A stretch of DNA of 64,000 nt, from the NCBI GenBank assembly GCA_029010495.1, contig JAQXKO010000005.1, positions 62,001 through 126,000 of the forward strand, given 5' to 3'. How positions within the stretch are numbered: the first letter of the stretch is position 1; each line of letters opens with the position of its first letter. Below, piece by piece: positions 35,763-44,607 of the stretch. Under the pieces are notes generated by a model that saw only the letters and a list, made by a program, of their open reading frames with translations, was not told the DNA's origin and did no database searches. The DNA is from Clostridiales bacterium (GTDB lineage Bacteria; Bacillota; Clostridia; Lachnospirales; Lachnospiraceae). A program made the position numbers and the translations under genes.

Positions 35763-36060
35763 TAAAATACCGACAGATATTTCAAAGATTACCGAAAGCT
35801 CACCATGGCAGGATCTGACACCGGGCAATCATGTATACGGTGCAGCAACAAGCGTGGCAGTAATGACGGGCGAATGGAGAACCATCACGCCTTATATTGA
35901 TTTTGATAAATGTAAGCAGTGTCTTTTATGCACACCCGTATGTCCCGATTCCTGTATACCGGTTTCGGAGGGCAAAAGACTTGAGTTTGATTATGACCAC
36001 TGCAAGGGCTGTGGTATTTGCGCAAAGGTATGTCCGTTCGGCGCAATTATTATGAAGTAG
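35755..36060 (+). CDS. porD: 2-oxoacid:ferredoxin oxidoreductase, delta (ferredoxin) subunit
   Basis: A 101-aa 2[4Fe-4S] ferredoxin subunit. Both cluster motifs are complete: CKQCLLCTPVCPDSC and CKGCGICAKVCPFGA. The N-terminal 45 residues form the docking extension typical of delta subunits. The start at 35755 (MANKIPTDIS) overlaps the end of porC by 8 bp; the track start at 35713 lies well inside porC and gives a non-family N terminus. It passes electrons from the TPP site to external ferredoxin. Confidence 0.92.
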   Translation: MANKIPTDISKITESSPWQDLTPGNHVYGAATSVAVMTGEWRTITPYIDFDKCKQCLLCTPVCPDSCIPVSEGKRLEFDYDHCKGCGICAKVCPFGAIIMK

Positions 36061-36075
36061 GCAGGAGGCTTAAAT

Positions 36076-37266
36076 ATGGCAATTAATGAAAGATTATCAG
36101 GCAACGAGGCGGTTGCTTATGCTATTAGGCAGATTAACCCGGATGTAATGCCGGCATTTCCGATTACACCATCAACAGAGATTCCGCAGCTTGTTGCAAA
36201 CTATATTGCAAATGGTCAGATGGATACGGAATTCATACCTGTTGAAAGCGAACACAGCTCAATGTCAGCGGCAATGGGTGCTTCGGCAGCAGGCGCAAGA
36301 GCGCTTACAGCAACCTCATCATGCGGTCTTGCATATATGTGGGAGCTTTTATATGTGGCAGCCTCAGATAGGCTTCCTATTGCTCTGGCACTTGTAAACA
36401 GGGCTCTGACAGGTCCTATCAACATAAATTGCGACCATTCCGACAGTATGGGAGCAAAGGATGCAGGCTGGCTTCAGATTTATTCGGAAAGCAATCAGGA
36501 GGCTTATGATAATTTTATCATGGCATACCGTATTGCGGAGCATAAGGATGTGAGACTGCCGATTATGATTTGTCAGGACGGCTTTATCACGAGCCATGCA
36601 TTGACAAATATACAGCTGATTGAGGATGACCTTGTAAAGAAATTTGTAGGTGAATATAAGCCTGAAAATTTCCTTCTTAACAGTGAATGTCCTATGAGCG
36701 TAGGACCATACGCAGTATCAAATTATTATATGGAGTCACACAAGGCACAGGTGGCGGCAATGGAAAATTCAAAACAGGTAATTCTTGATGTGGCAGACGA
36801 ATTTTACAAAATGACAGGCAGAAGGTACGGCTTCTTTGAAGAATACAGAATGGACGATGCTGAGGCGGCAATAGTTATTATGGGCTCTGCGGCCGGCACT
36901 ACAAAGGATGCGGTGGACGAGCTGAGGGAGCAGGGCATTAAGGCCGGAATGATAAAGCTCAGGGTATTCAGACCATTCCCTGCAGAGGAAATCTGTAAGG
37001 CGCTGTCACACCTTAAGGCTGTTGCGATTCTTGACCGTTCGGAGACATTTTCAACCCAGGGTGGTCCCGTGGCTTCGGAAATCTGCGCTGCAATGTACAG
37101 AAGCAATTTAAATGTTAAGTCCGCATCATATATTTACGGACTCGGCGGCCGTGATTACAGGGTCAGTGATGCAATTAATGTTTATAATGAACTTTTTGAT
37201 TATATCAATAACGGCAAAGAGCTTGTAGATTTTAATTACATCGGACTCAGAAGCAGAGAAGACTAG
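36076..37266 (+). CDS. porA: 2-oxoacid:ferredoxin oxidoreductase, alpha subunit
   Basis: A 396-aa alpha subunit with the pyrimidine-binding half of the thiamine-diphosphate fold. It opens with LSGNEAVAYAIRQINPDVMPAFPITPSTEIP, the family signature, and has EHSSMSAAMGAS and TATSSCGLAYMWE, the latter lining the substrate site. The C-terminal domain (about 260-390) is the transketolase C-like domain (VIMGSAAGTTKDAVDELREQG). Length and motifs are normal. AGGAGG precedes the ATG, 15 bp after porD. Confidence 0.94.
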   Translation: MAINERLSGNEAVAYAIRQINPDVMPAFPITPSTEIPQLVANYIANGQMDTEFIPVESEHSSMSAAMGASAAGARALTATSSCGLAYMWELLYVAASDRLPIALALVNRALTGPININCDHSDSMGAKDAGWLQIYSESNQEAYDNFIMAYRIAEHKDVRLPIMICQDGFITSHALTNIQLIEDDLVKKFVGEYKPENFLLNSECPMSVGPYAVSNYYMESHKAQVAAMENSKQVILDVADEFYKMTGRRYGFFEEYRMDDAEAAIVIMGSAAGTTKDAVDELREQGIKAGMIKLRVFRPFPAEEICKALSHLKAVAILDRSETFSTQGGPVASEICAAMYRSNLNVKSASYIYGLGGRDYRVSDAINVYNELFDYINNGKELVDFNYIGLRSRED

Positions 37267-37286
37267 GTCGTTATTTGGAGGAAATT

Positions 37287-38231
37287 ATGGCAGAGAATAC
37301 ATTTAAATTTAAAGAAATAATGTCAAAGCCCGAAAGACTTGCACCCGGTCACAGAATGTGTGCAGGCTGCGGCGGTACTATAGCAACAAGAATGGTGCTT
37401 CGCGCACTTAAGGAGGGCGACAAGGCGGTAATCGGTAACGCAACAGGGTGTCTTGAGGTATCAACCTTTATGTATCCGTTTACTGCATATCATGACAGCT
37501 ATATGCATAATGCATTTGAAAATGCCGGCGCAACCATGTCAGGCATTGAAACGGCTTATAATGCATTGAAGAAAAAAGGCAAAATTGACGATACTTATAA
37601 ATTTATCACATTTGGTGGCGACGGCGGAACATATGATATCGGTCTGCAGTCATTGTCGGGTGCCATGGAGCGTAATCATGACATGGTATATGTATGCTAT
37701 GATAACGGCGCATATATGAATACAGGCATCCAGCGTTCATCAGCCACACCTATGTATGCAGATACAACTACAACTCCCGTCGGCTCAAAAAGCAGCGGTA
37801 AAATGCAGAATCGTAAGGACCTTGCATCAATCATAGCAGACCATGACATCCCTTATGTGGCACAGACAACACTGTTAAGCAATTTTAAGGACCTTTATAC
37901 CAAGGCTGAGAAGGCTATCTATACAAAGGGAGCCGCATTTTTAAATGTCATGGCTCCTTGCCCGAGAGGATGGAGATATCCTACTGAGGATATCATGGAA
38001 ATATGCAGACTGGGTGTTGAAACCTGCTACTGGCCTCTTTTTGAAGTTGTAAACGGCAAGTGGATACTCAACTATGAACCTAAGAAGAAGCTGCCTGTTG
38101 AGGAGTTTTTAAGAGTTCAGGGCAGATTTAAGCATTTGTTTAAGCCGGGCAATGAGAATCTTATAGTTCAGTTCCAGGCTGAGGTTGACAGAAGATGGGA
38201 AGACCTCCTTTATAAATGCAGCAGACAATAA
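37287..38231 (+). CDS. porB: 2-oxoacid:ferredoxin oxidoreductase, beta subunit
   Basis: A 314-aa beta subunit holding thiamine diphosphate and one [4Fe-4S] cluster. MCAGCGG near residue 30 gives two cluster cysteines and ATGCLE a third; the fourth is in the C-terminal APCPRGW. The TPP motif is GGDGGTYDIGLQ followed by YDNGAYMNTGIQ. The start at 37287 follows TTGGAGGAAATT; the track start at 37275 is inside that site. It completes the porCDAB set and closes the operon; a long hairpin follows. Confidence 0.94.
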   Translation: MAENTFKFKEIMSKPERLAPGHRMCAGCGGTIATRMVLRALKEGDKAVIGNATGCLEVSTFMYPFTAYHDSYMHNAFENAGATMSGIETAYNALKKKGKIDDTYKFITFGGDGGTYDIGLQSLSGAMERNHDMVYVCYDNGAYMNTGIQRSSATPMYADTTTTPVGSKSSGKMQNRKDLASIIADHDIPYVAQTTLLSNFKDLYTKAEKAIYTKGAAFLNVMAPCPRGWRYPTEDIMEICRLGVETCYWPLFEVVNGKWILNYEPKKKLPVEEFLRVQGRFKHLFKPGNENLIVQFQAEVDRRWEDLLYKCSRQ

Positions 38232-38288
38232 AAGTATGTAATGCAAGGTTAATCGGATAAGAATCATATAAAGAATCACATAAATAAT

Positions 38289-38370
38289 AAAAGCTATGGA
38301 TTGTTACGTCTCCTTCAAAGGTCAGAATATTCGGTCTGACATTCTGAGACTTAACATCCATAGCTTTTTG
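38289..38370. terminator. Long imperfect hairpin after porB, likely bidirectional terminator
   Basis: About 80 nt: outer stem AAAAGCTATGGAT / ATCCATAGCTTTT, continued by GTTA-c-GTCTC / GAGAC-t-TAAC, with a smaller inner hairpin (AGAAT/ATTCT). The plus strand ends in TTTTT, and the minus strand in GCTTTTATTATTT. It lies between converging porB and csp. Confidence 0.65.
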
Positions 38371-38395
38371 GCTTTTTATCCGTTATGTTCGGGAT

Positions 38396-38509
38396 GATAA
38401 TTATGTTTCGCGCAACAATATTATTATGCGAATAATAATTATGCTTCGCGAAAAACATTTTATTATGTGAATGATAAATATGTTTCGCAGAGGACTGTCA
38501 TATGCGATT
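38396..38509. repeat. Three tandem ~38-bp imperfect repeats in the csp 3' region
   Basis: Units start GATAATTATGTTTCGCG (38396), AATAATTATGCTTCGCG (38434) and GATAAATATGTTTCGCA (38473), each ending in (A)TATG(C/T)GA(A/T)T. Each unit holds TTCGC and an inverted GCGAA or a variant of it. The last unit abuts the csp stop codon. Confidence 0.75.
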
Positions 38510-38723
38510 AATCCCTGTCATAGCATACATTTTCCGCCTGCGGACCATTCAGACCCTCAACTACGTCAAATGTTACTTTTGCGCCCTCTTCAAGAACCTT
38601 GAATGATTTATCACTTCCGCAATCCCTGATTCCTGAATAATGGACAAATATATCATTTCCGTTTTCGTCACATATAAAACCGAAACCGTTTTTGGCATTA
38701 AACCATTTTACATAACCCTTCAA
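38508..38723 (-). CDS. Cold-shock domain protein
   Basis: A 71-aa single cold-shock (OB-fold) protein, an RNA chaperone that melts secondary structure. RNP1 is KNGFGFI and RNP2 is DIFVHYS, with the N-terminal GYVKWFNAK motif complete. It has CGGAGG upstream and a good promoter (38770-38798) giving a short leader of only about 40 nt, so the long cold-responsive leader of classical cspA genes is absent. The region downstream of its stop is the tandem-repeat block. Which csp paralogue it is cannot be told. Confidence 0.95.
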   Translation of the reverse strand: MKGYVKWFNAKNGFGFICDENGNDIFVHYSGIRDCGSDKSFKVLEEGAKVTFDVVEGLNGPQAENVCYDRD

Positions 38724-38769
38724 ATCTTACACCTCCGAGACAAATGTATTATGAGCAGTATTAAAGATT

Positions 38770-38798
38770 AATATACCCACTTATTTGATATTTGTCAA
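38770..38798 (-). promoter_or_regulatory. Sigma-A promoter for the cold-shock gene
   Basis: On the minus strand TTGACA, 17-bp spacer, TATATT, close before the csp Shine-Dalgarno. Confidence 0.75.
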
Positions 38799-38816
38799 AT
38801 AAATATCAGTTTTGGG

Positions 38817-38845
38817 TTGATAATCATTGCAAGGAATGGTAAAAT
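38817..38845 (+). promoter_or_regulatory. Promoter for the DUF5717 cassette
   Basis: TTGATA, 17-bp spacer, TAAAAT, about 65 bp before the GTG start at 38910 and back-to-back with the csp promoter. Confidence 0.6.
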
Positions 38846-38909
38846 ATAAGCAGTATGCATTGTGGGATACTGTCGGCAGGCATACATATCACAGGGGAGG
38901 CAGAGTACA

Positions 38910-41900
38910 GTGAAGGAAAAAATAGAAAAATTCTCCAAAGGAAAATTTGAATATGAATTACCTGCAATCAGGCTGAGTGAAGACAGGCTGTCACTGACTG
39001 TTGCCTGCGGTAAAAGACTTAGCGGAAGCGTCACTACGGGTAATGAAAGCGGCATGCACATGAAGGGGATTGTATATTCCGATAATCCTCTTGTAACTGT
39101 TACGGACAAGCAGTTTGTAGGATGCGAAAGCATCATTGAATATAATGTAAATGCGGAGTATGCCAAGGTTGGCGACCATATAACGGGTGAGTTCTGCTTT
39201 GTTACTGATTGCGGAGAGATTACCCTTCCGTTTGATTTTGAAGTGGTTTTCCCGGTAATCATGACAATGACAGGACAGATTAAGGATATTAAGGGCTTTT
39301 CCGAGCTTGCCAGGGACAATTATGAGGAGGCAAGACGTATTTTTACAAGTGATGATTTTGAAATCTTTTTAAAATATCACGACCCTTCAGCCGTCCTGTT
39401 AAGAGAGAGACTCCTTCGCGGTCCCGTTATCGACAATGCTTTGGAGGAATTTTTTGTAGCCACAAGAAAGAAGCTTCCTGTTTCAATAAAAGCTTCAAAG
39501 AAGGAGCTGAGCTATGATGTCGGATTCTCGAGCTTTTCGGATACGATAAAGATTAAAAAATCCGGCTGGGGCTATATAGCTTTAGACGTTACAAGTGACA
39601 ACCCATGCATTGAAATTGAGAGAAGCTCGATCAGAAACGAAGATTTCCTCGGCAATGAATTTGAGCTGAAGTTTATTCTGTATCCCGATAAAATGCACAA
39701 GGGAATTAATTATGCAAACATAAAGATTTGCGGATGCGGCAAAGAGATTAATGTGCCGGTAACCATCCATGTGCCTTCCGAGGACAGGGAAACCATGGCC
39801 AATCATGCGGCAGAATCCAGACTTGTTATAAGACTGTGGGAAAATTATCTTGCATATTCAATGAACCAGATTCCACAGGGAAGATATATTGCCGAAACCA
39901 ATTCGATTATTGACAGTATGTCAAAGCTTCCGGGAGCCGATTTACTGTTTGTAAGACTCCTCCGCGTGTCCCTCATGCGTCTTTCGGGCAAGGAAAGTGC
40001 AGCAATAAATGCACTAAACGGTATTTCTGAAGAAGAGCTTGACGGTGCGGACGTACGTACAAAGACCTTTTATTATTATCTTATGGCTGAAAAAGCTGCA
40101 GAAAAGAAGCAGGATATAATCAGAAGGCTGTACGGCTTAAGTGAAGAAAATGACAGGGACTTTTTTATTGAGCTTACACTAATAGCTCTGGAGGACCGCT
40201 TTAAAAAGAACATCAGGCTGCGGCTTGATGAATACAGACATCTTTACGAGGCGGGATGTCATTCGCCGCTTCTTTATATGGAGGCCGCTCGTATTTTAAA
40301 TGACGAGCCGCTGCTTCTTAAGGATGTTACGGAGTTTGAAACAAGCGTTATATTATTTGCCCTGAAGAGAAATTACTGCAAGAGGGACCTGGCGGCATAT
40401 TATGCCAATCTCGTAGTAAAACAGAAGGGATTTGTAAAGAGCGATTTAAATGCCCTTATGGCAATTTATAATAAATTCCAGATTGAGGAAAGTCTGTACG
40501 CAATCTGTCAGCTTCTGATAAGAGGCCACAGAAAGGATGCAAAGTATTTTAAATGGTACAAAAAGGGCGTAGAGGGTAATATAAGACTAGCTGATTTATA
40601 TGAGTATTATATGTACTCAATCAACAAGGATATTGAGGATGACCTTGACCAGTCGGTGCTTATGTATTATGTATATAATTCAAAACTGAATGACCGGCGT
40701 CTTTCATACCTTTATGCCAATATTGTACTTCACAGGGATTCCAATCCTATTGTATATGAAAACTATAAGGAAAAACTCAGAATATTTGCCATGGGTCAGC
40801 TGAGGGCAGGCAGGAACGATAAGAATCTTGCAATCCTGTACGGTGATCTGCTTGGCGATGATAATTACAGAAAGCAGAGCCTTGAGCATCTGGCTAAGGT
40901 TATCTTTAAGCATGAGGTATCATGTGATAGTCCAAATATGAGATATGTATGTGTCAGTCATGCCGAACTGTCCGAGGATGTGGTTGTACCGCTCATTAAC
41001 GGCAGGGCACAGATTGATATTTATACACCGGATGCAATCGTATTTGTGATGGATTCGTCAAATAACCGTTATTATCCTGATGAAACGGTGACGGTTACTC
41101 CGCTTATGGATTATGATTCACTGGCAGCGGCTGCCTTTTCATCAGACAGGGAAACACCGGGGCTGCTCATTAATCTCGGAGCGAAGGCATCAAGACTGCG
41201 CCGTTATGATCAGAACGGAATTGATATCCGTAAGCAGGTAATAGGGCTCGGAGGAATCACTGAGGAGACAAAGGAGAAGTATCTTAGTGATCTGGTGCTT
41301 TACTTCTATGACCATGCCCAGGATGAAATTTCTGATGATGACCTTAAACGTCTTAAATTTAAAGAGCTTAATCCGTTAAGAAGAGGCAAATATATAGGTC
41401 TTCTTATTTTGAGAGAGCAGTATACGATAGCCATGAAGCTGATGGAGGAATGCGGCTTTATGGAGGTTGACATAAAGCTTCTTGAAAAGTTTGCCATTTC
41501 GCTTCCTCAGGCAGTTCTTTCAAGGGAAAATAAGACTCTGCTGGAGATTATGCATCACCTTTATGCAAATGGCAGAAGAAACGAAAAGATACTTATCTAT
41601 CTTGTAAGCTTTTATAACGGTCCTACAATGGATATGATTGCACTCTGGCAGGTGGCTTGTCTTGCGCAGTGTGCCACTTCGGAATTTGATGAGAGGATAA
41701 TAGGTCAGATTCTCTTTACGGAAAGCTATCTTCCGTATGCGGAGCAGGTATATGTACATTACCACAGAAGAGCCAAGAACAGAGTACTTACAAAGGCTTA
41801 TTTTAACTATCTTTCATACAAATATCTCATATCGGACGTGCCTGTTTCACCGGCAGTCATGGAGATATTTAAGAGGGAAACATACTTTGAACGCAATGAT

Positions 41901-42449
41901 ATGGTTATGCTTGCATGTCTTAAGCAGCTTGCGCTTGCAGATGAGCTTACAAGGGAAGAAATCGAGTTTGCAAGAACAGGCCTGGATCTTATGGATTCCA
42001 AGGGTAAGATATTACCATGCTTTACTAATTTCGGCAGGTATTTTCCTCTTCCTGAAAATATGGAGGACAAGATTTACATTGAATATTTTACTAATCCGGA
42101 GCACAGAGTTACAATTCACATAGCTACAAGGCTGGACGGCAAGAGAATAGTAAAGGCTGAGCCTATGAGAAACGTATGCTACGGAATTTTTGTAAAGGAA
42201 ATAGTGCTTTTTTCACAGGAAACAATAGATTATGTTATTTCTGATGATGACGGAGTAAATGTCATAAGTGCTGAAAGAAAGACTCTTACAGGTCCTGAGA
42301 AGTCAGACGGTAACAGTAAATCAAGATTTAATTCAATTAACAATATTATTAATGCGCGAAAAGCGGAGGACAGAAGTAAAGCAATAGAGCTTCTCAATGA
42401 TTATGTTAAGAGGGAATTTGCTATATCCCAGCTTTTCAGGGAAATATAG
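38910..42449 (+). CDS. Giant DUF5717-like protein (beta-sandwich plus alpha-solenoid)
   Basis: About 1179 aa, cytoplasmic, no signal peptide or membrane helix. I prefer a GTG start at 38910 (MKEKIEKFSKGKFEYELP) with GGGGAGG upstream over the track start at 38862. The first 300 residues look like two Ig/fibronectin-type beta-sandwich units (VACGKRLSGSVTTGNESG; SWGYIALDVTSDNPCIEIERSS-type strands). From about 310 to 1000 it is a helical solenoid resembling degenerate TPRs. The C-terminal region returns to beta strands. I recognise the overall protein as the Lachnospiraceae DUF5717 type, always near an Hsp70-like DUF5716 gene. Function is unknown; it begins a three-gene operon. Confidence 0.75.
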   Translation: MKEKIEKFSKGKFEYELPAIRLSEDRLSLTVACGKRLSGSVTTGNESGMHMKGIVYSDNPLVTVTDKQFVGCESIIEYNVNAEYAKVGDHITGEFCFVTDCGEITLPFDFEVVFPVIMTMTGQIKDIKGFSELARDNYEEARRIFTSDDFEIFLKYHDPSAVLLRERLLRGPVIDNALEEFFVATRKKLPVSIKASKKELSYDVGFSSFSDTIKIKKSGWGYIALDVTSDNPCIEIERSSIRNEDFLGNEFELKFILYPDKMHKGINYANIKICGCGKEINVPVTIHVPSEDRETMANHAAESRLVIRLWENYLAYSMNQIPQGRYIAETNSIIDSMSKLPGADLLFVRLLRVSLMRLSGKESAAINALNGISEEELDGADVRTKTFYYYLMAEKAAEKKQDIIRRLYGLSEENDRDFFIELTLIALEDRFKKNIRLRLDEYRHLYEAGCHSPLLYMEAARILNDEPLLLKDVTEFETSVILFALKRNYCKRDLAAYYANLVVKQKGFVKSDLNALMAIYNKFQIEESLYAICQLLIRGHRKDAKYFKWYKKGVEGNIRLADLYEYYMYSINKDIEDDLDQSVLMYYVYNSKLNDRRLSYLYANIVLHRDSNPIVYENYKEKLRIFAMGQLRAGRNDKNLAILYGDLLGDDNYRKQSLEHLAKVIFKHEVSCDSPNMRYVCVSHAELSEDVVVPLINGRAQIDIYTPDAIVFVMDSSNNRYYPDETVTVTPLMDYDSLAAAAFSSDRETPGLLINLGAKASRLRRYDQNGIDIRKQVIGLGGITEETKEKYLSDLVLYFYDHAQDEISDDDLKRLKFKELNPLRRGKYIGLLILREQYTIAMKLMEECGFMEVDIKLLEKFAISLPQAVLSRENKTLLEIMHHLYANGRRNEKILIYLVSFYNGPTMDMIALWQVACLAQCATSEFDERIIGQILFTESYLPYAEQVYVHYHRRAKNRVLTKAYFNYLSYKYLISDVPVSPAVMEIFKRETYFERNDMVMLACLKQLALADELTREEIEFARTGLDLMDSKGKILPCFTNFGRYFPLPENMEDKIYIEYFTNPEHRVTIHIATRLDGKRIVKAEPMRNVCYGIFVKEIVLFSQETIDYVISDDDGVNVISAERKTLTGPEKSDGNSKSRFNSINNIINARKAEDRSKAIELLNDYVKREFAISQLFREI

Positions 42450-42476
42450 GTTTAATTATTGATTGAAAGGCCAGTT

Positions 42477-43745
42477 ATGGAAACAGCTAATACACAAAGA
42501 TCATTAATAGTCGGTTTTGAACTGGGCGTAGCCACAACGCAGATATCAGTAAGCGTTAACGGAGGCGACCCTGAGTCAGTAAGCGTATCTCCCGGCAAAA
42601 ATATGTTTCTTATTCCTACGGCGCTTTGTGTCAGAAGTGATACAAGGGACTGGCTGTTTGGAGATGAGGCAATTCGTAATAAGAACAGGGATGCCGGACA
42701 GTTTGTTGAGAATCTTATATCCTATGTGGAAAATGATGAGGTTATAAGCATTTTCGGAACTGATTATGACGGTAATGCTCTGATTGAAAAATTTATCCGT
42801 AAGGCATTTACGGCTCTCAGACAGCGATATCTTCAGGACAGGATTGAAATGATTGTAATCACAGTCAGAAATAAGACAGATAAGCTGGTGGAGGCTGTTG
42901 AAAATGCTTTTGCGGCTATAGGCTACGATATGTCTGCCATAAAAATTCTGAGCTATATGGAAGCATTTATGTATTATTCCGTAAGTCAGAGAAAAGAGCT
43001 CTGGGCCAATGATGTGGCACTTTTTGATTTCGACGAGAAGGGCTTAAAGTATTATCAGCTTTCCACTTCAAAAAAGCAGCTTCCTGTTACCGTTACGGCA
43101 TCGGGCAGTGATTTGTCGGACGAGCTCAGCTATGACATGCTATATGCGATGGTTGATTCAAGGGTTGCGGGAATACTTAAGGGTATTACCGACAGGCTTT
43201 TACATCGTCAGATATTGTCGACGATATATTTTACGGGTGCAGGCTTTGACGGAGACTGGGCAAATGAGGTTATCAAATCACTTTGTCCCGGCAGACGCGT
43301 CTTTAAGGGTCAGAACCTCTATGCAAAGGGTGCGGCCTATTACGGACTTATCTGCAATAATGAGGCTTATAAGGATTTTCTTTTCCTTACGGATAACCAG
43401 GTACGATATTCAGTATCCGTCAGAATGTTTAAGGATAACAGAATAGGAGAATTTCCGATAGTAAATGCAGGCACGGACTGGAGAAAGGTCAATGCAAGAA
43501 CTGTCGGCATACTGGATGATACGGACGAGGTATTCTTTACCCTGTTTCATACAGTGCGAAAGGAAACCAAGCATGTAATAATGAGCCTGCGCAATATTGA
43601 GCAGCGTGAGAACAAGACGACAAGGGTTCATGTGAGCGCCCGGTTTATTGACAGGGATACACTTGTACTTACAATAAAGGACTTGGGCTTCGGGGAGTTT
43701 TTCAGTAACTCTTACCGGGTATGGGAGAAGGTTATTACGTTTTAG
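42477..43745 (+). CDS. Hsp70/actin-like ATPase (DUF5716 type)
   Basis: A 422-aa protein with an actin/Hsp70 nucleotide-binding fold. The phosphate-1 loop reads VGFELGVATTQIS (DLGTT variant with Glu for Asp); the phosphate-2/adenosine region is IYFTGAGFDGDWANEV, and QNLYAKGAAYYGLI matches the Hsp70 ACGAA-type helix. There is a C-terminal beta-rich domain (about 320-422) in the place of the Hsp70 substrate-binding domain, but far shorter. The start at 42477 (METANTQRSL) is favoured over TTG 42459; a weak GAAAGG lies upstream. It is sandwiched between the giant protein and a TPR protein, suggesting an ATP-driven assembly factor. Function unknown. Confidence 0.78.
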   Translation: METANTQRSLIVGFELGVATTQISVSVNGGDPESVSVSPGKNMFLIPTALCVRSDTRDWLFGDEAIRNKNRDAGQFVENLISYVENDEVISIFGTDYDGNALIEKFIRKAFTALRQRYLQDRIEMIVITVRNKTDKLVEAVENAFAAIGYDMSAIKILSYMEAFMYYSVSQRKELWANDVALFDFDEKGLKYYQLSTSKKQLPVTVTASGSDLSDELSYDMLYAMVDSRVAGILKGITDRLLHRQILSTIYFTGAGFDGDWANEVIKSLCPGRRVFKGQNLYAKGAAYYGLICNNEAYKDFLFLTDNQVRYSVSVRMFKDNRIGEFPIVNAGTDWRKVNARTVGILDDTDEVFFTLFHTVRKETKHVIMSLRNIEQRENKTTRVHVSARFIDRDTLVLTIKDLGFGEFFSNSYRVWEKVITF

Positions 43746-43758
43746 GAGAGACAAAAAA

Positions 43759-44589
43759 GTGGGTAAGTTTATATTTTGTATAGGTAACAAGGCAAAAACT
43801 CCGTATACCTTTTCCTCGACAGGTGTAAGCGTCTATACTATGGAGGAGCTTTGTTATTACCTTTATCACAACATAGATACCCTGGAAGAGGATTTATCAA
43901 GTCAGTCCCTTGTTACCTGGATAGGAACAGAGCTTGGCATTAAGGACAGGGCGGATTTCCTTGACCAGCTTATGCAGCGCGGTGCGGGACTTAAGGATTT
44001 GGTCGTATCGATTTTTTGCAGCACCGATTATTATACCGAGGAGGAAATAAATCATCTTATTTCCGAAATAGACGCACTTTATGATATGCTTCCGGTAGAA
44101 CGGAAAAAACGTCATGCAGACATGCTTATGAAATTCGGCAGACACTGTGAAGCCGGCTTTGAATACAGAAGCCTTATTGATGATAAGGACTTTGTGCAGT
44201 TATCGGATGTTGACCAGGGCAATGTGTACCACAATACAGCGGTTATCAACGCCAGGGAGGGCAGATTTCAGACTGCTGCAAGATATTTTGATAAGGCATA
44301 CAGAAAGAATCATAACAGGGAAAGCCTCTGTCAGTATCTGTACTCTTTAAAGCTGTCAGGCGATGATGAGGCATTTGACAGGGAGATTAATTCCTACAGT
44401 GATGATGCTGAGCTGATAAGACGAGTCGAAAACCAGTTTTATTTTGTGGAGGATAACAGAGAATATAATGCGGAATACATGAGTGTTCTAAAGCTTATGG
44501 AACTTTCGGGAAGAGCCTCGGATGTGGATTTCTGGTGGCTGTTCGATGATACTCTTAACCGTATTAAAAAAGCATACAGAGAAAATTAA
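43759..44589 (+). CDS. Third protein of the DUF5717/DUF5716 cassette, TPR-like
   Basis: A 276-aa soluble protein starting with GTG 13 bp after the Hsp70-like gene, with GGAGA upstream. Residues 1-25 form beta strands with a CIGNKAKTPYTFSSTG motif. Residues 80-250 are helical, with a TPR-like pair (GNVYHNTAVINAREGRFQTAARYFDKAYRKN). No catalytic motif is visible. Tight spacing suggests it works with the two upstream proteins. valS follows after 18 bp. Confidence 0.7.
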   Translation: MGKFIFCIGNKAKTPYTFSSTGVSVYTMEELCYYLYHNIDTLEEDLSSQSLVTWIGTELGIKDRADFLDQLMQRGAGLKDLVVSIFCSTDYYTEEEINHLISEIDALYDMLPVERKKRHADMLMKFGRHCEAGFEYRSLIDDKDFVQLSDVDQGNVYHNTAVINAREGRFQTAARYFDKAYRKNHNRESLCQYLYSLKLSGDDEAFDREINSYSDDAELIRRVENQFYFVEDNREYNAEYMSVLKLMELSGRASDVDFWWLFDDTLNRIKKAYREN

Positions 44590-44607
44590 GGTGAAAGGAA
44601 TCACAAT

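Noticed and set aside
44590-44607. T-box leader for valS
   Set aside because: Only 18 bp separate valS from the upstream gene; no T-box or terminator could fit.
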